Positions 38,613 to 46,071 of a DNA stretch of 46,071 nt are shown piece after piece. Every line of letters starts with the position of its first letter. Position 1 is the first letter of the stretch. The notes beneath the pieces were generated by a model, which had not been told where the DNA came from, did no database searches, and worked only from the letters and a program-made list of their open reading frames with translations. This DNA is from Limnoraphis robusta CS-951. Its GTDB lineage: Bacteria; Cyanobacteriota; Cyanobacteriia; Cyanobacteriales; Microcoleaceae. Location of the stretch: positions 1 through 46,071 of the forward strand of contig NZ_LATL02000133.1 of assembly GCF_000972705.2 (NCBI RefSeq), in the 5' to 3' direction. The translations under genes and the position numbers were made by a program.

Positions 38613-39270
38613 TTCCTGTTCCCGGTCCACTACTAATTAAATATCCACACCGATGTTCACCATTAACAATCCAGTGAGTTCGTTCTACAGTACAATCAAA
38701 TAGAACTGCACTAAACATCTCTAATTCATGGCCGCAAACACTGGGAAACGACTCAGCCACATTAGAAATAGCGCAATTATGCTCTGTTAACACATACTGT
38801 TCGGTTTTTTCACTCGGAGATTCTACCGGATACCATTCCGCCATATAGCCTTCGGCTTTGCGAAGTTCCACCAACTTTGCCACTCGTTCTTTAACCGAAC
38901 CGTTACCTAATTTTTCCCGGTATTCTAAAGCTTTACGCTGCCATTGTTTTTGTAAAATTTGACTGACTTGTTCATATCCAACGGTTTCAGTTAACGTATC
39001 CAAAAACGAAATCGCAAACTCATCATATCGTTTCGGAAAGCGATCGCGCCCCTGGCTGGTAAGCTGATATATATGCTGCGGTCTTCCCATCCCCACCTGG
39101 ACAGACTCGTACTCGATAGCCCCTTCAGCTTCTAAGTCTTTGAGATGACGCCGAATCGCTTGGGGACTAATATCGAGAAATTTGGCCAACTCATGGGCTG
39201 TGGCTTGACCTCGCTTGATCAGTTGTTGGACAATATCTTGCTTCGTAGAATGTTGCTGAGTGGTGGTCAT
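38578..39270 (-). CDS. sufR: SufR, Fe-S-sensing repressor of the suf operon
   Basis: A 230-residue DNA-binding repressor. The N-terminal winged helix-turn-helix (about 10-65) contains TAHELAKFLDISPQAIRRHLK and the wing GMGRPQHIYQLT. The C-terminal domain has four cysteines, C166, C179, C193 and C208, in the C-X12-C-X13-C-X14-C spacing known for cyanobacterial SufR and used to bind [4Fe-4S] clusters. It is divergent from sufB, with a 222-bp intergenic region. When clusters are sufficient it represses sufBCDS and itself. The final residues after GEHRCGYLISSG are encoded by a heptamer repeat, so the native C-terminus has probably been replaced or extended. ATG 39270 starts the protein. Confidence 0.95.
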   Translation of the reverse strand: MTTTQQHSTKQDIVQQLIKRGQATAHELAKFLDISPQAIRRHLKDLEAEGAIEYESVQVGMGRPQHIYQLTSQGRDRFPKRYDEFAISFLDTLTETVGYEQVSQILQKQWQRKALEYREKLGNGSVKERVAKLVELRKAEGYMAEWYPVESPSEKTEQYVLTEHNCAISNVAESFPSVCGHELEMFSAVLFDCTVERTHWIVNGEHRCGYLISSGPGTGNSDQLTVNSYQ

Positions 39271-39305
39271 GGGTGTTTTTTATAAAAATTTACAAAATTA
39301 GACTT

Positions 39306-39325
39306 TGACAATGCACTTATTGTTA
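39306..39325. promoter_or_regulatory. Candidate SufR operator overlapping a -35 box
   Basis: TGACAAT-GCACTT-ATTGTTA is an inverted repeat with six of seven matching pairs and a 6-base spacer. It resembles the CAAC-N6-GTTG site reported for Synechocystis SufR. The left arm overlaps TTGACA (39305-39310), a consensus -35 for sufB transcription. Confidence 0.5.
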
Positions 39326-39349
39326 ATGTAGCTTAAAATAGACTTAAGT

Positions 39350-39364
39350 AACAAATCTGTTGTT
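39350..39364. promoter_or_regulatory. Possible second, weaker SufR half-palindrome
   Basis: AACAA-ATCTG-TTGTT has perfect 5-bp arms but a 5-base spacer. It lies 25 bp downstream of the first site, within the likely sufB leader. Confidence 0.25.
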
Positions 39365-39406
39365 TAAGTTTGCAGCCCAGGGACGGAGGACAGAAGGCTC
39401 AAAGCC

Positions 39407-39496
39407 ATGAACAACTCTCTTCCCTCACCTATCTGCCATCAGTCAGCAATCGATTACCCACTATTGAGAAGAACACTAAACAAACTAAGCCTATGA
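39407..39496 (+). CDS. Candidate 29-codon leader peptide coupled to sufB
   Basis: ATG 39407 is preceded by AGAAGG at about nine bases and by GGAGG further up, a better ribosome-binding site than the one before sufB. The frame runs 29 codons with one cysteine (codon 10) and ends in TGA at 39494-39496. That stop overlaps the sufB ATG (39493) as ATGA. This geometry is typical of translational coupling. No similarity is known to me; it may simply be chance. Confidence 0.4.
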   Translation: MNNSLPSPICHQSAIDYPLLRRTLNKLSL

Positions 39497-40929
39497 CTTC
39501 CTCAGTTAAAAACCTAGTCAATCAGCCCTATAAGTACGGCTTCGTCACCGATATCGAGTCCGACTCTATCCCGGCTGGACTCAATGAAGACGTCGTGCGT
39601 CTGATCTCCGCCAAGAAAAACGAACCGGAGTTTATGTTGAACTTTCGGCTTAAAGCCTATCAACAGTGGATAAAAATGAGCGAACCAACTTGGCCGCACA
39701 TTCACTATCCAGCCATCAATTACCAAAACATTGTTTACTATTCTGCGCCGAAAGTAAACGAAAAGAAAGGCAGCCTCGACGAAGTAGACCCCACGTTACT
39801 CGACACCTTCGAGAAATTGGGAATTCCCCTCTCAGAACAGAAGCGTTTAGCCAATGTCGCCGTTGATGCCGTATTTGATAGCGTTTCCATTGGGACAACC
39901 TTCAAAGAAAAACTCGCCGAAGACGGAGTGATTTTCTGTTCCATTTCCGAAGCCGTCAAAGAACATCCCGAACTGATCGAAAAATACCTCGGAAGCGTTG
40001 TTCCCGTCGCGGATAACTTCTTCGCCGCCCTCAACTCCGCCGTGTTTAGCGATGGTTCCTTCGTGTACATCCCCAAAGGCGTCAAATGCCCGATGGACTT
40101 GTCAACCTACTTCCGCATCAATAACGGCGACTCAGGCCAGTTTGAACGCACGTTAATCGTCGCAGAAGAAGGCAGTTCTGTCACCTATCTCGAAGGCTGT
40201 ACCGCCCCGATGTTTGACACCAACCAGTTACACGCCGCAGTCGTAGAATTAGTGGCATTGGATAACGCCGAAATCAAATATTCCACCGTTCAAAACTGGT
40301 TTGCTGGAGACGAAAACGGCAAAGGCGGAATTTACAACTTTGTCACCAAACGCGGACTCTGTAAAGGTGTCAATTCCAAGATTTCTTGGACCCAAGTTGA
40401 AACCGGTTCAGCCATCACTTGGAAATATCCCAGTTGTGTGTTAATTGGAGACAATTCTGTGGGAGAATTTTACTCCGTTGCCCTCACGAATAACAAACAA
40501 CAAGCCGACACCGGAACCAAAATGGTGCATATTGGGAAAAATACCCGTAGCACGATTATTTCTAAAGGGATTTCTGCCGGAAATTCTTCTAATAGTTATC
40601 GCGGTTTGGTGAAAATGGGGCCGAAAGCAAAAGGCGCTCGTAACTATTCCCAATGTGATTCAATGTTAATTGGAGATAGAGGTCAAGCGAATACTTTTCC
40701 CTATATTCAAGTGGAAAATAACACCGCCAGAGTTGAACATGAAGCCTCGACTTCAAAAATTGGAGAAGATCAACTGTTTTATTTAACTCAACGGGGAATT
40801 TCTCCCGAAGATGCGGTTTCTCTGATTATTAGTGGGTTCTGTAAGGATGTCTTCAATAAACTCCCGATGGAATTTGCCGCCGAAGCCGATAAGTTACTCA
40901 GTCTGAAATTAGAAGGAACAGTCGGTTAA
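39493..40929 (+). CDS. sufB: SufB, Fe-S cluster scaffold protein
   Basis: A 478-residue SufB of normal cyanobacterial length. It forms SufBC2D and receives sulfur and iron to build Fe-S clusters. Landmarks are [27 protein letters not shown] at the start, [55 protein letters not shown] and the C-terminal [12 protein letters not shown] and [16 protein letters not shown] of the beta-helix core. ATG 39493 is chosen because the protein then begins [13 protein letters not shown]; the frame is open further back to 39370 but that part has no family match. The start lacks a strong Shine-Dalgarno and overlaps the stop of a 29-codon leader frame. Confidence 0.97.
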   Translation: MTSSVKNLVNQPYKYGFVTDIESDSIPAGLNEDVVRLISAKKNEPEFMLNFRLKAYQQWIKMSEPTWPHIHYPAINYQNIVYYSAPKVNEKKGSLDEVDPTLLDTFEKLGIPLSEQKRLANVAVDAVFDSVSIGTTFKEKLAEDGVIFCSISEAVKEHPELIEKYLGSVVPVADNFFAALNSAVFSDGSFVYIPKGVKCPMDLSTYFRINNGDSGQFERTLIVAEEGSSVTYLEGCTAPMFDTNQLHAAVVELVALDNAEIKYSTVQNWFAGDENGKGGIYNFVTKRGLCKGVNSKISWTQVETGSAITWKYPSCVLIGDNSVGEFYSVALTNNKQQADTGTKMVHIGKNTRSTIISKGISAGNSSNSYRGLVKMGPKAKGARNYSQCDSMLIGDRGQANTFPYIQVENNTARVEHEASTSKIGEDQLFYLTQRGISPEDAVSLIISGFCKDVFNKLPMEFAAEADKLLSLKLEGTVG

Positions 40930-40967
40930 TTGGTGAGGAATCAACCTCAAACTTCAGCCTACAAATA

Positions 40968-40995
40968 GTAGAGATGTTATCTACAACGTCTCTAC
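40968..40995. repeat. GTAGAGA palindrome between sufB and sufC
   Basis: GTAGAGATGTT (40968-40978) pairs with AACGTCTCTAC (40985-40995) through an 11-bp stem with one wobble and a 6-base loop. GTAGAGACGTT palindromes are a common dispersed cyanobacterial repeat (from memory). In the 132-bp sufB-sufC gap it could stabilise or attenuate the transcript. Confidence 0.6.
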
Positions 40996-41061
40996 ACTCA
41001 ACCTGATTGTATTCCTTGACAGCCTATTTATACACTTGAGCAAAATTAACCAACAACCAAC

Positions 41062-41844
41062 ATGATCCGAGAAAATAGCGAAGTCATTCTGTCGGTCAAA
41101 AATTTAACGGCAAATGTTGACGGAAATCAGATATTAAAAGGTTTAAACCTTGAAATAAAAGCCGGAGAAATTCACGCCATTATGGGTCAAAATGGTTCCG
41201 GTAAAAGCACCTTTTCTAAAGTGTTAGCGGGTCATCCGGCTTATGAAGTGACAGGCGGAGAAGTGACATTTTTAGGTCAAAATCTGTTAGAACTCGAAGC
41301 CAATGAACGGGCGTTATTGGGTGTATTTTTAGCCTTCCAATATCCCTTAGAAATTCCCGGTTTAAGTAACTTAGATTTTCTACGGGCGGCTTATAACGCT
41401 CGTCAAAAGTCTCGGGGACTAGAAGAACTCGATGCCTTTGATTTTGATGATCTGATTCACGAGAAATTAGACGTCGTGAAAATGAAGCCCGAATTTCTCG
41501 AAAGAAGCGTTAATGAAGGCTTTTCGGGGGGCGAGAAAAAACGCAATGAAATCTTACAAATGGCATTATTAGAACCGAAACTCGCCATTTTGGATGAAAC
41601 AGATTCCGGTTTAGATATTGATGCGTTGAGAATTGTTGCAGGTGGGGTGAATCAGTTAGCAACGGCTGATAATTCGATGTTAGTGATTACTCACTATCAA
41701 CGATTATTAGACTATATTGTGCCGGATTTTGTTCATGTGATGCAAGCCGGACAAATTATCAAAACCGGAAGCAAAGAATTAGCCTTAGAACTCGAAGAAA
41801 AAGGCTACGATGAAGTGATTGAAGCAGCAACAGTGAGGGTGTAA
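41062..41844 (+). CDS. sufC: SufC, Fe-S assembly ATPase
   Basis: A 260-residue ABC-type ATPase of the SufBCD complex. Walker A is GQNGSGKST at residues 42-50, the Q-loop is [12 protein letters not shown], the signature is [11 protein letters not shown], Walker B is [12 protein letters not shown] and the switch histidine is in VITHYQRLL. These are the standard SufC forms; the length is normal. It acts in the cytosol, driving conformational change in SufB-SufD. Its stop overlaps the sufD start by one base (TAATG). The start has no clear ribosome-binding site, and MIREN may be a few residues longer than in relatives. Confidence 0.97.
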   Translation: MIRENSEVILSVKNLTANVDGNQILKGLNLEIKAGEIHAIMGQNGSGKSTFSKVLAGHPAYEVTGGEVTFLGQNLLELEANERALLGVFLAFQYPLEIPGLSNLDFLRAAYNARQKSRGLEELDAFDFDDLIHEKLDVVKMKPEFLERSVNEGFSGGEKKRNEILQMALLEPKLAILDETDSGLDIDALRIVAGGVNQLATADNSMLVITHYQRLLDYIVPDFVHVMQAGQIIKTGSKELALELEEKGYDEVIEAATVRV

Positions 41845-43184
41845 TGGTTACACAAGTTCAAGAAAAAGCCGAAGTTTCTTATTTGAAACAGTTGTTAAGT
41901 TTAGCGCAGAAGTCAATTGTTGGTGAGCATAATTTTGATCTCAAAGAAATTCGAGATCAGGCAACAACTTGGCTGGGGGAAATGGCAATTCCTACGAAAA
42001 AAGATGAAGATTGGCAGTTTACGGATTTGTCGTCTTTGTTAAAAGTGAACTTTCAAGCCGCAAAACCTGTTAAACTCGAGAGAGAATACATTTTACCGCT
42101 CATTTTACCTGAAGCTAAACAAAGCTGTTTAGTGTTTGTTGATGGTGAATATGCCCCGGATTTATCAACCTGGACAGAAGAACCGGGAATTTTTGCCGGA
42201 AATTTAGGAAATTTACCTGCATCTTTCAGCGAAAAAATTAACAATTATCTCGCTAAAACACCCGGAAACACAGAGATTTTTACCGCCCTAAATACCGCAG
42301 CCTTAACCGATGCTGCGATCATTTGGGTTGCCAAAAATCAAGTCGTAGAAACTCCTCTACATTTACTCTTGATTTCTACCGCAGAGTCAGCCCCAAGATT
42401 TAGTCAACCTCGGGTGTTAGTAGTCGCTGAAGCAGGGAGTGCGTTAAGCTTTATTGAACATTATGCCAGTTTAGAAGACTGTTCATCGACGCCAACCCAT
42501 CACCCCTATTTTGTTAATAGTGTTACGGAAATTTGGGTTGAAGAAAACGCCGAAGTTAAACATACCAGAGTCCAACGCGACGCCGCCATCGCCTTTCATA
42601 TTGGCAGAAGTGCAATTTCTCAAGCCCGCAACAGTCGTTATACTCTAAATGCAGTGACTTTAGGGGCTAAATTATCCCGTCATACTCTTGATGTGGATCA
42701 AACCGGAGAGGGAACCGAAACGACACTCAATGGCTTAACTTTGATCAAAGAAGAACAGTTAGCGGATACCCACAGTTCAACGCTATTTAATCATCCTCAC
42801 GGTATCTACAATCAACTGCATAAATGTATTCTAGATGATCGCGCCAGAGGGGTGTTTAATGGCCGTGTTGTCGTGTCGCAAGCCGCACAATTAACGAATG
42901 CCAATCAACTGAGTCAAAATTTGTTACTCTCATCGCACGCGAGAATTAATACTAAACCCCAGTTAGAAATTGTCGCCGATGATGTTAAATGTTCTCATGG
43001 TGCAACGGTCAGTCAGTTAGAAGATGATGAAATCTTCTATTTGCGGAGTCGAGGTTTAGATGATCGCACCAGTCGTCATTTATTAATTGATGCTTTTGCG
43101 TCTGAAATTTTACAGAAGTTACCGTTAGACTCATTGCAAAAAACACTGAGTCGCTGTGTGGCTTGTCGCACCGAATTAAGTTAA
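41844..43184 (+). CDS. sufD: SufD, Fe-S cluster assembly protein
   Basis: A 446-residue SufD, paralogue of SufB and partner in SufBC2D. The N-terminal helical part has WLGEMAIPTKKDEDWQFTDLS, a typical SufD sequence. The beta-helix core has VVAEAGSALSFIEHYASL, VTEIWVEENAEVKHTRVQRD and NGRVVVSQAAQLTNANQLSQN. The C-terminal motif KCSHGATVSQLEDDEIFYLRSRGL includes the conserved KC-HG-T block. Translation is coupled to sufC through TAATG. Length and motifs are complete, with no sign of disruption. It contributes to iron entry or to stabilising the scaffold. Confidence 0.97.
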   Translation: MVTQVQEKAEVSYLKQLLSLAQKSIVGEHNFDLKEIRDQATTWLGEMAIPTKKDEDWQFTDLSSLLKVNFQAAKPVKLEREYILPLILPEAKQSCLVFVDGEYAPDLSTWTEEPGIFAGNLGNLPASFSEKINNYLAKTPGNTEIFTALNTAALTDAAIIWVAKNQVVETPLHLLLISTAESAPRFSQPRVLVVAEAGSALSFIEHYASLEDCSSTPTHHPYFVNSVTEIWVEENAEVKHTRVQRDAAIAFHIGRSAISQARNSRYTLNAVTLGAKLSRHTLDVDQTGEGTETTLNGLTLIKEEQLADTHSSTLFNHPHGIYNQLHKCILDDRARGVFNGRVVVSQAAQLTNANQLSQNLLLSSHARINTKPQLEIVADDVKCSHGATVSQLEDDEIFYLRSRGLDDRTSRHLLIDAFASEILQKLPLDSLQKTLSRCVACRTELS

Positions 43185-43260
43185 CAGTTGTTTGCTGTAA
43201 CCTGTTCTCTGCTATTTAGTCCCTTAATTTTTAAGGATCAGCCAAAAAAGGATCAAAAAA

Positions 43261-44523
43261 ATGACTCTAATTCAAGAAAAAACCTTAGCCGATAAACTTC
43301 GTTCAGAGTTTCCGATTTTACATCAAGAAGTTAATGGTCATCCCTTAGTCTATCTCGATAACGCTGCGACTTCTCAAAAACCAAAAGCCGTCATTAATGC
43401 GTTACGAAACTATTACGAAGGTTACAACTCAAATGTTCATCGGGGTATTCATGCGTTAAGTGCAAAAGCCACCGATGAATATGAAGCGGCTCGTCAAAAA
43501 GTGGCTAACTTTGTGAATGCAGCTTCTTATCAAGAAATTGTTTATACCCGCAATGCCAGTGAAGCGATTAATTTAGTGGCTTATTCTTGGGGGTTGAATA
43601 ATGTTAAAGCCGGGGATGAAATCATCCTTTCGGTGATGGAACATCACAGTAATTTAGTCCCTTGGCAGATGCTTGCCCAACGCTCGGGAGCGGTGTTAAA
43701 ATTTGTCGAACTAACCGCGACTCAAGAGTTTGATTTAGAACAGTTTAAACGGTTAATTTCTCCCCGGACAAAACTCGTTTCGGTGGTTCATGTTTCTAAC
43801 GTTTTAGGCTGCATTAATCCCGTTGAGGAGATTTGCAAAATCGCTCACGAAAATGGCGCCAAAGTGTTGATTGATGCTTGCCAGAGTTTGCCTCATATGC
43901 CTGTAGATGTGCAAGCCATAGACTGTGATTGGTTAGTCGGTTCAGGTCATAAAATGTGCGCTCCGACGGGGATTGGATTTTTGTATGGTAAGCGCGAAAT
44001 CCTGAAGGAAATGCCGCCTTTTATGGGTGGGGGAGAAATGATTGATCAGGTGTATTTAGATCGGTTTACCTTTGGGGAATTACCGCATAAATTTGAAGCG
44101 GGAACCCCAGCCATTGGAGAAGCGATCGCTCTGGGTGCGGCGGTGGATTATTTAACCGGAATAGGCATGGATAATATTCATGCTTATGAACAGGAATTAA
44201 CCGCTTATTTGTTTAGTAAATTGCGAGAAATTCCCGATCTAAAAATTTACGGGCCACAACCCCAGGCTGATGGTTCAGGGCGAGCCGCTTTAGCGAGTTT
44301 TTCAGTTGGTGAAGTTCATGCGAATGATTTATCAACACTCCTAAATGATGCAGGTGTCGCCATTCGTTCGGGAAATCACTGCACTCAACCTTTGCATCAA
44401 TATTTGAACGTCAATTCATCGGCACGAGCTAGCTTTTATTTCTACAATACTCGTGAAGAAGTTGATGTGTTTATCACCGAGTTGAAAGAAGCGATCGCCT
44501 TTTTTGCTCAGATGTTTTCTTGA
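43261..44523 (+). CDS. sufS: SufS, cysteine desulfurase
   Basis: A 420-residue type II PLP cysteine desulfurase, converting L-cysteine to alanine and a protein-bound persulfide for Suf[19 protein letters not shown] and [13 protein letters not shown] are N-terminal marks, [14 protein letters not shown] contains the ring-stacking His, K231 in [11 protein letters not shown] is the Schiff-base lysine, and C374 in [11 protein letters not shown] is the catalytic cysteine. [26 protein letters not shown] is characteristic of SufS. AAGGA lies nine bases before ATG 43261. No sufE or sufU gene is present in the window. It is the last gene of the suf operon, 76 bp after sufD. Confidence 0.97.
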   Translation: MTLIQEKTLADKLRSEFPILHQEVNGHPLVYLDNAATSQKPKAVINALRNYYEGYNSNVHRGIHALSAKATDEYEAARQKVANFVNAASYQEIVYTRNASEAINLVAYSWGLNNVKAGDEIILSVMEHHSNLVPWQMLAQRSGAVLKFVELTATQEFDLEQFKRLISPRTKLVSVVHVSNVLGCINPVEEICKIAHENGAKVLIDACQSLPHMPVDVQAIDCDWLVGSGHKMCAPTGIGFLYGKREILKEMPPFMGGGEMIDQVYLDRFTFGELPHKFEAGTPAIGEAIALGAAVDYLTGIGMDNIHAYEQELTAYLFSKLREIPDLKIYGPQPQADGSGRAALASFSVGEVHANDLSTLLNDAGVAIRSGNHCTQPLHQYLNVNSSARASFYFYNTREEVDVFITELKEAIAFFAQMFS

Positions 44524-44565
44524 GATTATACAAGGTTTTATCGCTGTTGTCTCAGCATCGGTTCA

Positions 44566-44593
44566 AAATCCCCTGTCATTGGATGGGGGATTT
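44566..44593 (+). terminator. Hairpin after sufS: terminator, or left end of the next tnpB element
   Basis: AAATCCCC and GGGGATTT form a perfect 8-bp stem around a 12-base loop, 42 bases after the sufS stop, followed by a T-rich stretch (TTTCTCATTT). It would serve as a Rho-independent-like terminator, although no long U run follows. Its CCCC-GTC-TT-ATGGGGAT layout also resembles the left hairpin of the first tnpB element. Confidence 0.5.
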
Positions 44594-44596
44594 CTC

Positions 44597-44686
44597 ATTT
44601 AGGGTAGATATTATCAAGATCTATCTTAAATGTCAAAAGAGGACTCCCGTTAGAGCCTTCGGCTTAACGGCGAGATGAATTTTGAC
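44597..44686. repeat. Two stem-loops upstream of the second tnpB
   Basis: ATTTAGGGTAGAT (44597-44609) pairs with 44619-44631 in a 13-bp stem with two G-T pairs. Directly after, GTCAAAA (44632-44638) pairs with TTTTGAC (44680-44686), enclosing CCGTTA/TAACGG and GAGCC/GGCTT arms around a TTC loop. They may be subterminal parts of the element's left end or leader structures of tnpB. The 256-bp gap holds no gene. Confidence 0.5.
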
Positions 44687-44779
44687 CAACAAAGAAAACT
44701 GAGCGAAGCGAATCCTACATGGCTTGGCATACTTGTGTAGAACAGGCTAATATTGAGATGGGTTTCGCCAAGAAAAGCA

Positions 44780-46054
44780 ATGCTGTCCTTAACTTACGAA
44801 TTTAAGCTGATTCCGGATCAACGCCAAATCGAGGTAATCGAAAATACTTTGAATGTTTGTCGTTCGGTCTGGAATTTTGCTTTAAGGGAAAGAAAGGACT
44901 GGATTAATTCTCGCAAATCCCCAGTCAACTCTTGCTCACTGGAAAAGGAATACATTATTCCGGCAGATACCCCTTATCCTGGTTATCACAGTCAAGCGAA
45001 AGCTTTGACAGAAGCCAAGAAAAAGGATGAAAGGTTGTCCTGCGTTAACGCCCAAGTGCTACAGCAAGTGTTGAGGTCGTTGGACAGGGCTTTTGTCGAT
45101 ATGCAGTCAAAGAAGAAAGGGTTTCCTCGCTTCAAGAATAAATATCGACTGCGCTCTTTTGTTTACCCTCAAATGCTCAAGGATTGTGTTCAGGGCAATC
45201 AGATCAAACTCCCTCAATTGGGGTGGATTAAATTTAGAAAGTCCAGGGATATTCCCGAAGGTTTCGAGGTTAAACAGGCGAGGATTGTGCGACGGGCATC
45301 AGGTTACTTCGTGATGCTTTCTCTACAATTGGATGTCAGTGTCCCTGATGTTCCATTCCACGGGCATCCCTTGGGCATTGACTTGGGGTTAGATAAATTT
45401 TTAGCAACCTCCGATGGGGAGCTTGTTGCAAGACCTCGATTCTTGAACCAACTACACCGTGAGCTGAAATTGCTACAACGTAGATTAAGGAACAAGCAAA
45501 AAGGGTCTAACAATCGTCACAAGCTCAACCAACGGATTGCTAGGTTACACCAACGCATTTCTGATACTAGAAAAGACTGGCATTTTCAATTGGCTCACCA
45601 TCTTTGCGACCAAGCCGAAGCCATCTTCATTGAAGACATAAACTTCATCACTTGGGCAAAAGGAATGTTGGGCAAACATACCTTAGATGCTAGTTTTGGA
45701 CAGTTTGTCACCATCCTTAATTGGGTGGCATGGAAGCGGGATGTTTTTGTCGCCAAGGTGGACAAGAATTATACTTCTCAAATCTGTCCTAACTGCGGGT
45801 TCCACACGGGCAAAAAGTTACTCTCCGAAAGAGAACATAATTGTCCTGAATGTGGATATAAAACCAATAGGGATGTGGCTGCCGCACAGGTGATCAGAAA
45901 TCGTGGTATTGAATATGCGCTAGGGCATGGCGTATCTGAAAATGTCTGTGGAGACGATCTAGCGGGGGCAGTAATGCCTAGCCAAGAGTCTGTGAAGCAG
46001 AAACTTTTAGGTGTGAATCTAAGAATCCCCCGGAAGAATTGCTTTAGCAATTAA
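44780..46054 (+). CDS. tnpB: TnpB RNA-guided nuclease, second element
   Basis: A 424-residue TnpB from a lineage different from the first. The N-terminus MLSLTYEFKLIPDQRQIEVI and VCRSVWNFALRERKDW is the OrfB helix-turn-helix region. Catalytic residues D201 (GIDLGLDKFLAT), E285 (IFIEDINFITWAKGM) and D365 (NRDVAAAQVIRN) are intact, and the zinc ribbon is CPNCGF with HNCPECG. GSNNRHKLNQRIARLHQRIS is the usual bridge region. ATG 44780 begins the conserved part; an upstream GTG/ATG frame to 44753 is less likely. The stop lies within the right-end hairpin, so coding sequence and predicted guide RNA overlap. No tnpA accompanies it in the window. Confidence 0.92.
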   Translation: MLSLTYEFKLIPDQRQIEVIENTLNVCRSVWNFALRERKDWINSRKSPVNSCSLEKEYIIPADTPYPGYHSQAKALTEAKKKDERLSCVNAQVLQQVLRSLDRAFVDMQSKKKGFPRFKNKYRLRSFVYPQMLKDCVQGNQIKLPQLGWIKFRKSRDIPEGFEVKQARIVRRASGYFVMLSLQLDVSVPDVPFHGHPLGIDLGLDKFLATSDGELVARPRFLNQLHRELKLLQRRLRNKQKGSNNRHKLNQRIARLHQRISDTRKDWHFQLAHHLCDQAEAIFIEDINFITWAKGMLGKHTLDASFGQFVTILNWVAWKRDVFVAKVDKNYTSQICPNCGFHTGKKLLSEREHNCPECGYKTNRDVAAAQVIRNRGIEYALGHGVSENVCGDDLAGAVMPSQESVKQKLLGVNLRIPRKNCFSN

Positions 46055-46071
46055 CGGTGGGAGTATGTCAA
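46023..46071. repeat. Right end of the second tnpB element, guide tetranucleotide and TCAA boundary
   Basis: GAAT (46023-46026) precedes a hairpin whose outer arms are CCC-CCG and CGG-TGGG and whose inner arms are AATTGC (46037-46042) and GCAATT (46047-46052). AGTATG and TCAA follow, ending at base 46071. The last 13 bases match the right end of the first element. Confidence 0.7.

Noticed and set aside
39370..39492. Longer sufB start at 39370
   Set aside because: The added 41 residues have no family similarity; [13 protein letters not shown] at 39493 gives the standard SufB length.
41016..41046. TTGACA before sufC as an internal promoter
   Set aside because: No acceptable -10 box lies 16-18 bp downstream; the best candidate (CAAAAT) is weak and 19 bp away.
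1..46071. tRNA, rRNA, riboswitch or phage genes
   Set aside because: I looked for tRNA T-loops, rRNA blocks and phage structural genes and found none that I could support.

Overview
This window looks like chromosomal DNA of a cyanobacterium, probably filamentous. The evidence is a divergent sufR / sufBCDS locus, about two dozen copies of the HIP1 octamer GCGATCGC, heptanucleotide STRR-type repeats, several Uma2 (DUF820) endonuclease genes, many TPR-fused glycosyltransferases and a multi-PAS/GAF GGDEF-EAL protein. I name no species. No rRNA, tRNA or CRISPR array was seen.

Layout. 1-3 kb: the 5' part of a glycosyltransferase-like gene running off the left edge, a UPF0175/DUF3368 toxin-antitoxin pair, and two tandem Uma2 genes that share an almost identical 3' end. 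3.1-18.1 kb: a surface-polysaccharide region. It holds TPR- and multi-domain glycosyltransferases, a UDP-GlcNAc 2-epimerase translationally coupled to a D-glucuronyl C5-epimerase-like protein, and an opposing operon encoding homologues of WbpA, WbpB, WbpD and WbpE plus a methyltransferase. Together these could make a UDP-2,3-diacetamido-2,3-dideoxy-mannuronic-acid-type sugar. 18.1-19.5 kb: a complete IS608-like element carrying only tnpB, with both hairpin ends and TTAC/TCAA boundaries visible. 19.5-21 kb: a J-domain gene and a PD-(D/E)XK nuclease frame joined by a prfB-like +1 frameshift site, bracketed by a 120-bp direct repeat. No HIP1 site occurs from 3406 to 21036, against about 24 in the other 28 kb, which suggests that block was acquired.

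21-34.4 kb: a second modification cluster rich in HIP1. It holds an FkbM methyltransferase with a 15 x 42-bp coiled-coil repeat, TPR proteins, a GT-B enzyme, a PAPS-type sulfotransferase, a double GT2 enzyme and a TPR-GT61 enzyme. The 868-aa TPR gene and the GT2 gene are out of frame with each other across an A10 tract and look like one TPR-GT2 protein. 34.7-38.5 kb: a PAS-GAF-LOV-PAS-PAS-GGDEF-EAL protein with an intact photoactive cysteine motif, and a small conserved protein. 38.6-44.5 kb: sufR and, divergently, sufB-sufC-sufD-sufS for Fe-S cluster assembly, with a candidate SufR operator and a short leader ORF whose stop overlaps the sufB start. 44.5-46.07 kb: a second tnpB element whose right end shares GGGAGTATGTCAA with the first and closes exactly at the window edge.

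How they fit together. The wbp-type genes and 2-epimerase supply an activated diacetamido-uronic acid. The glycosyltransferases would build a glycan from it, and the C5-epimerase-like, methyl- and sulfotransferase-like proteins would decorate it. The suf block and the c-di-GMP protein are core functions beside this accessory material.
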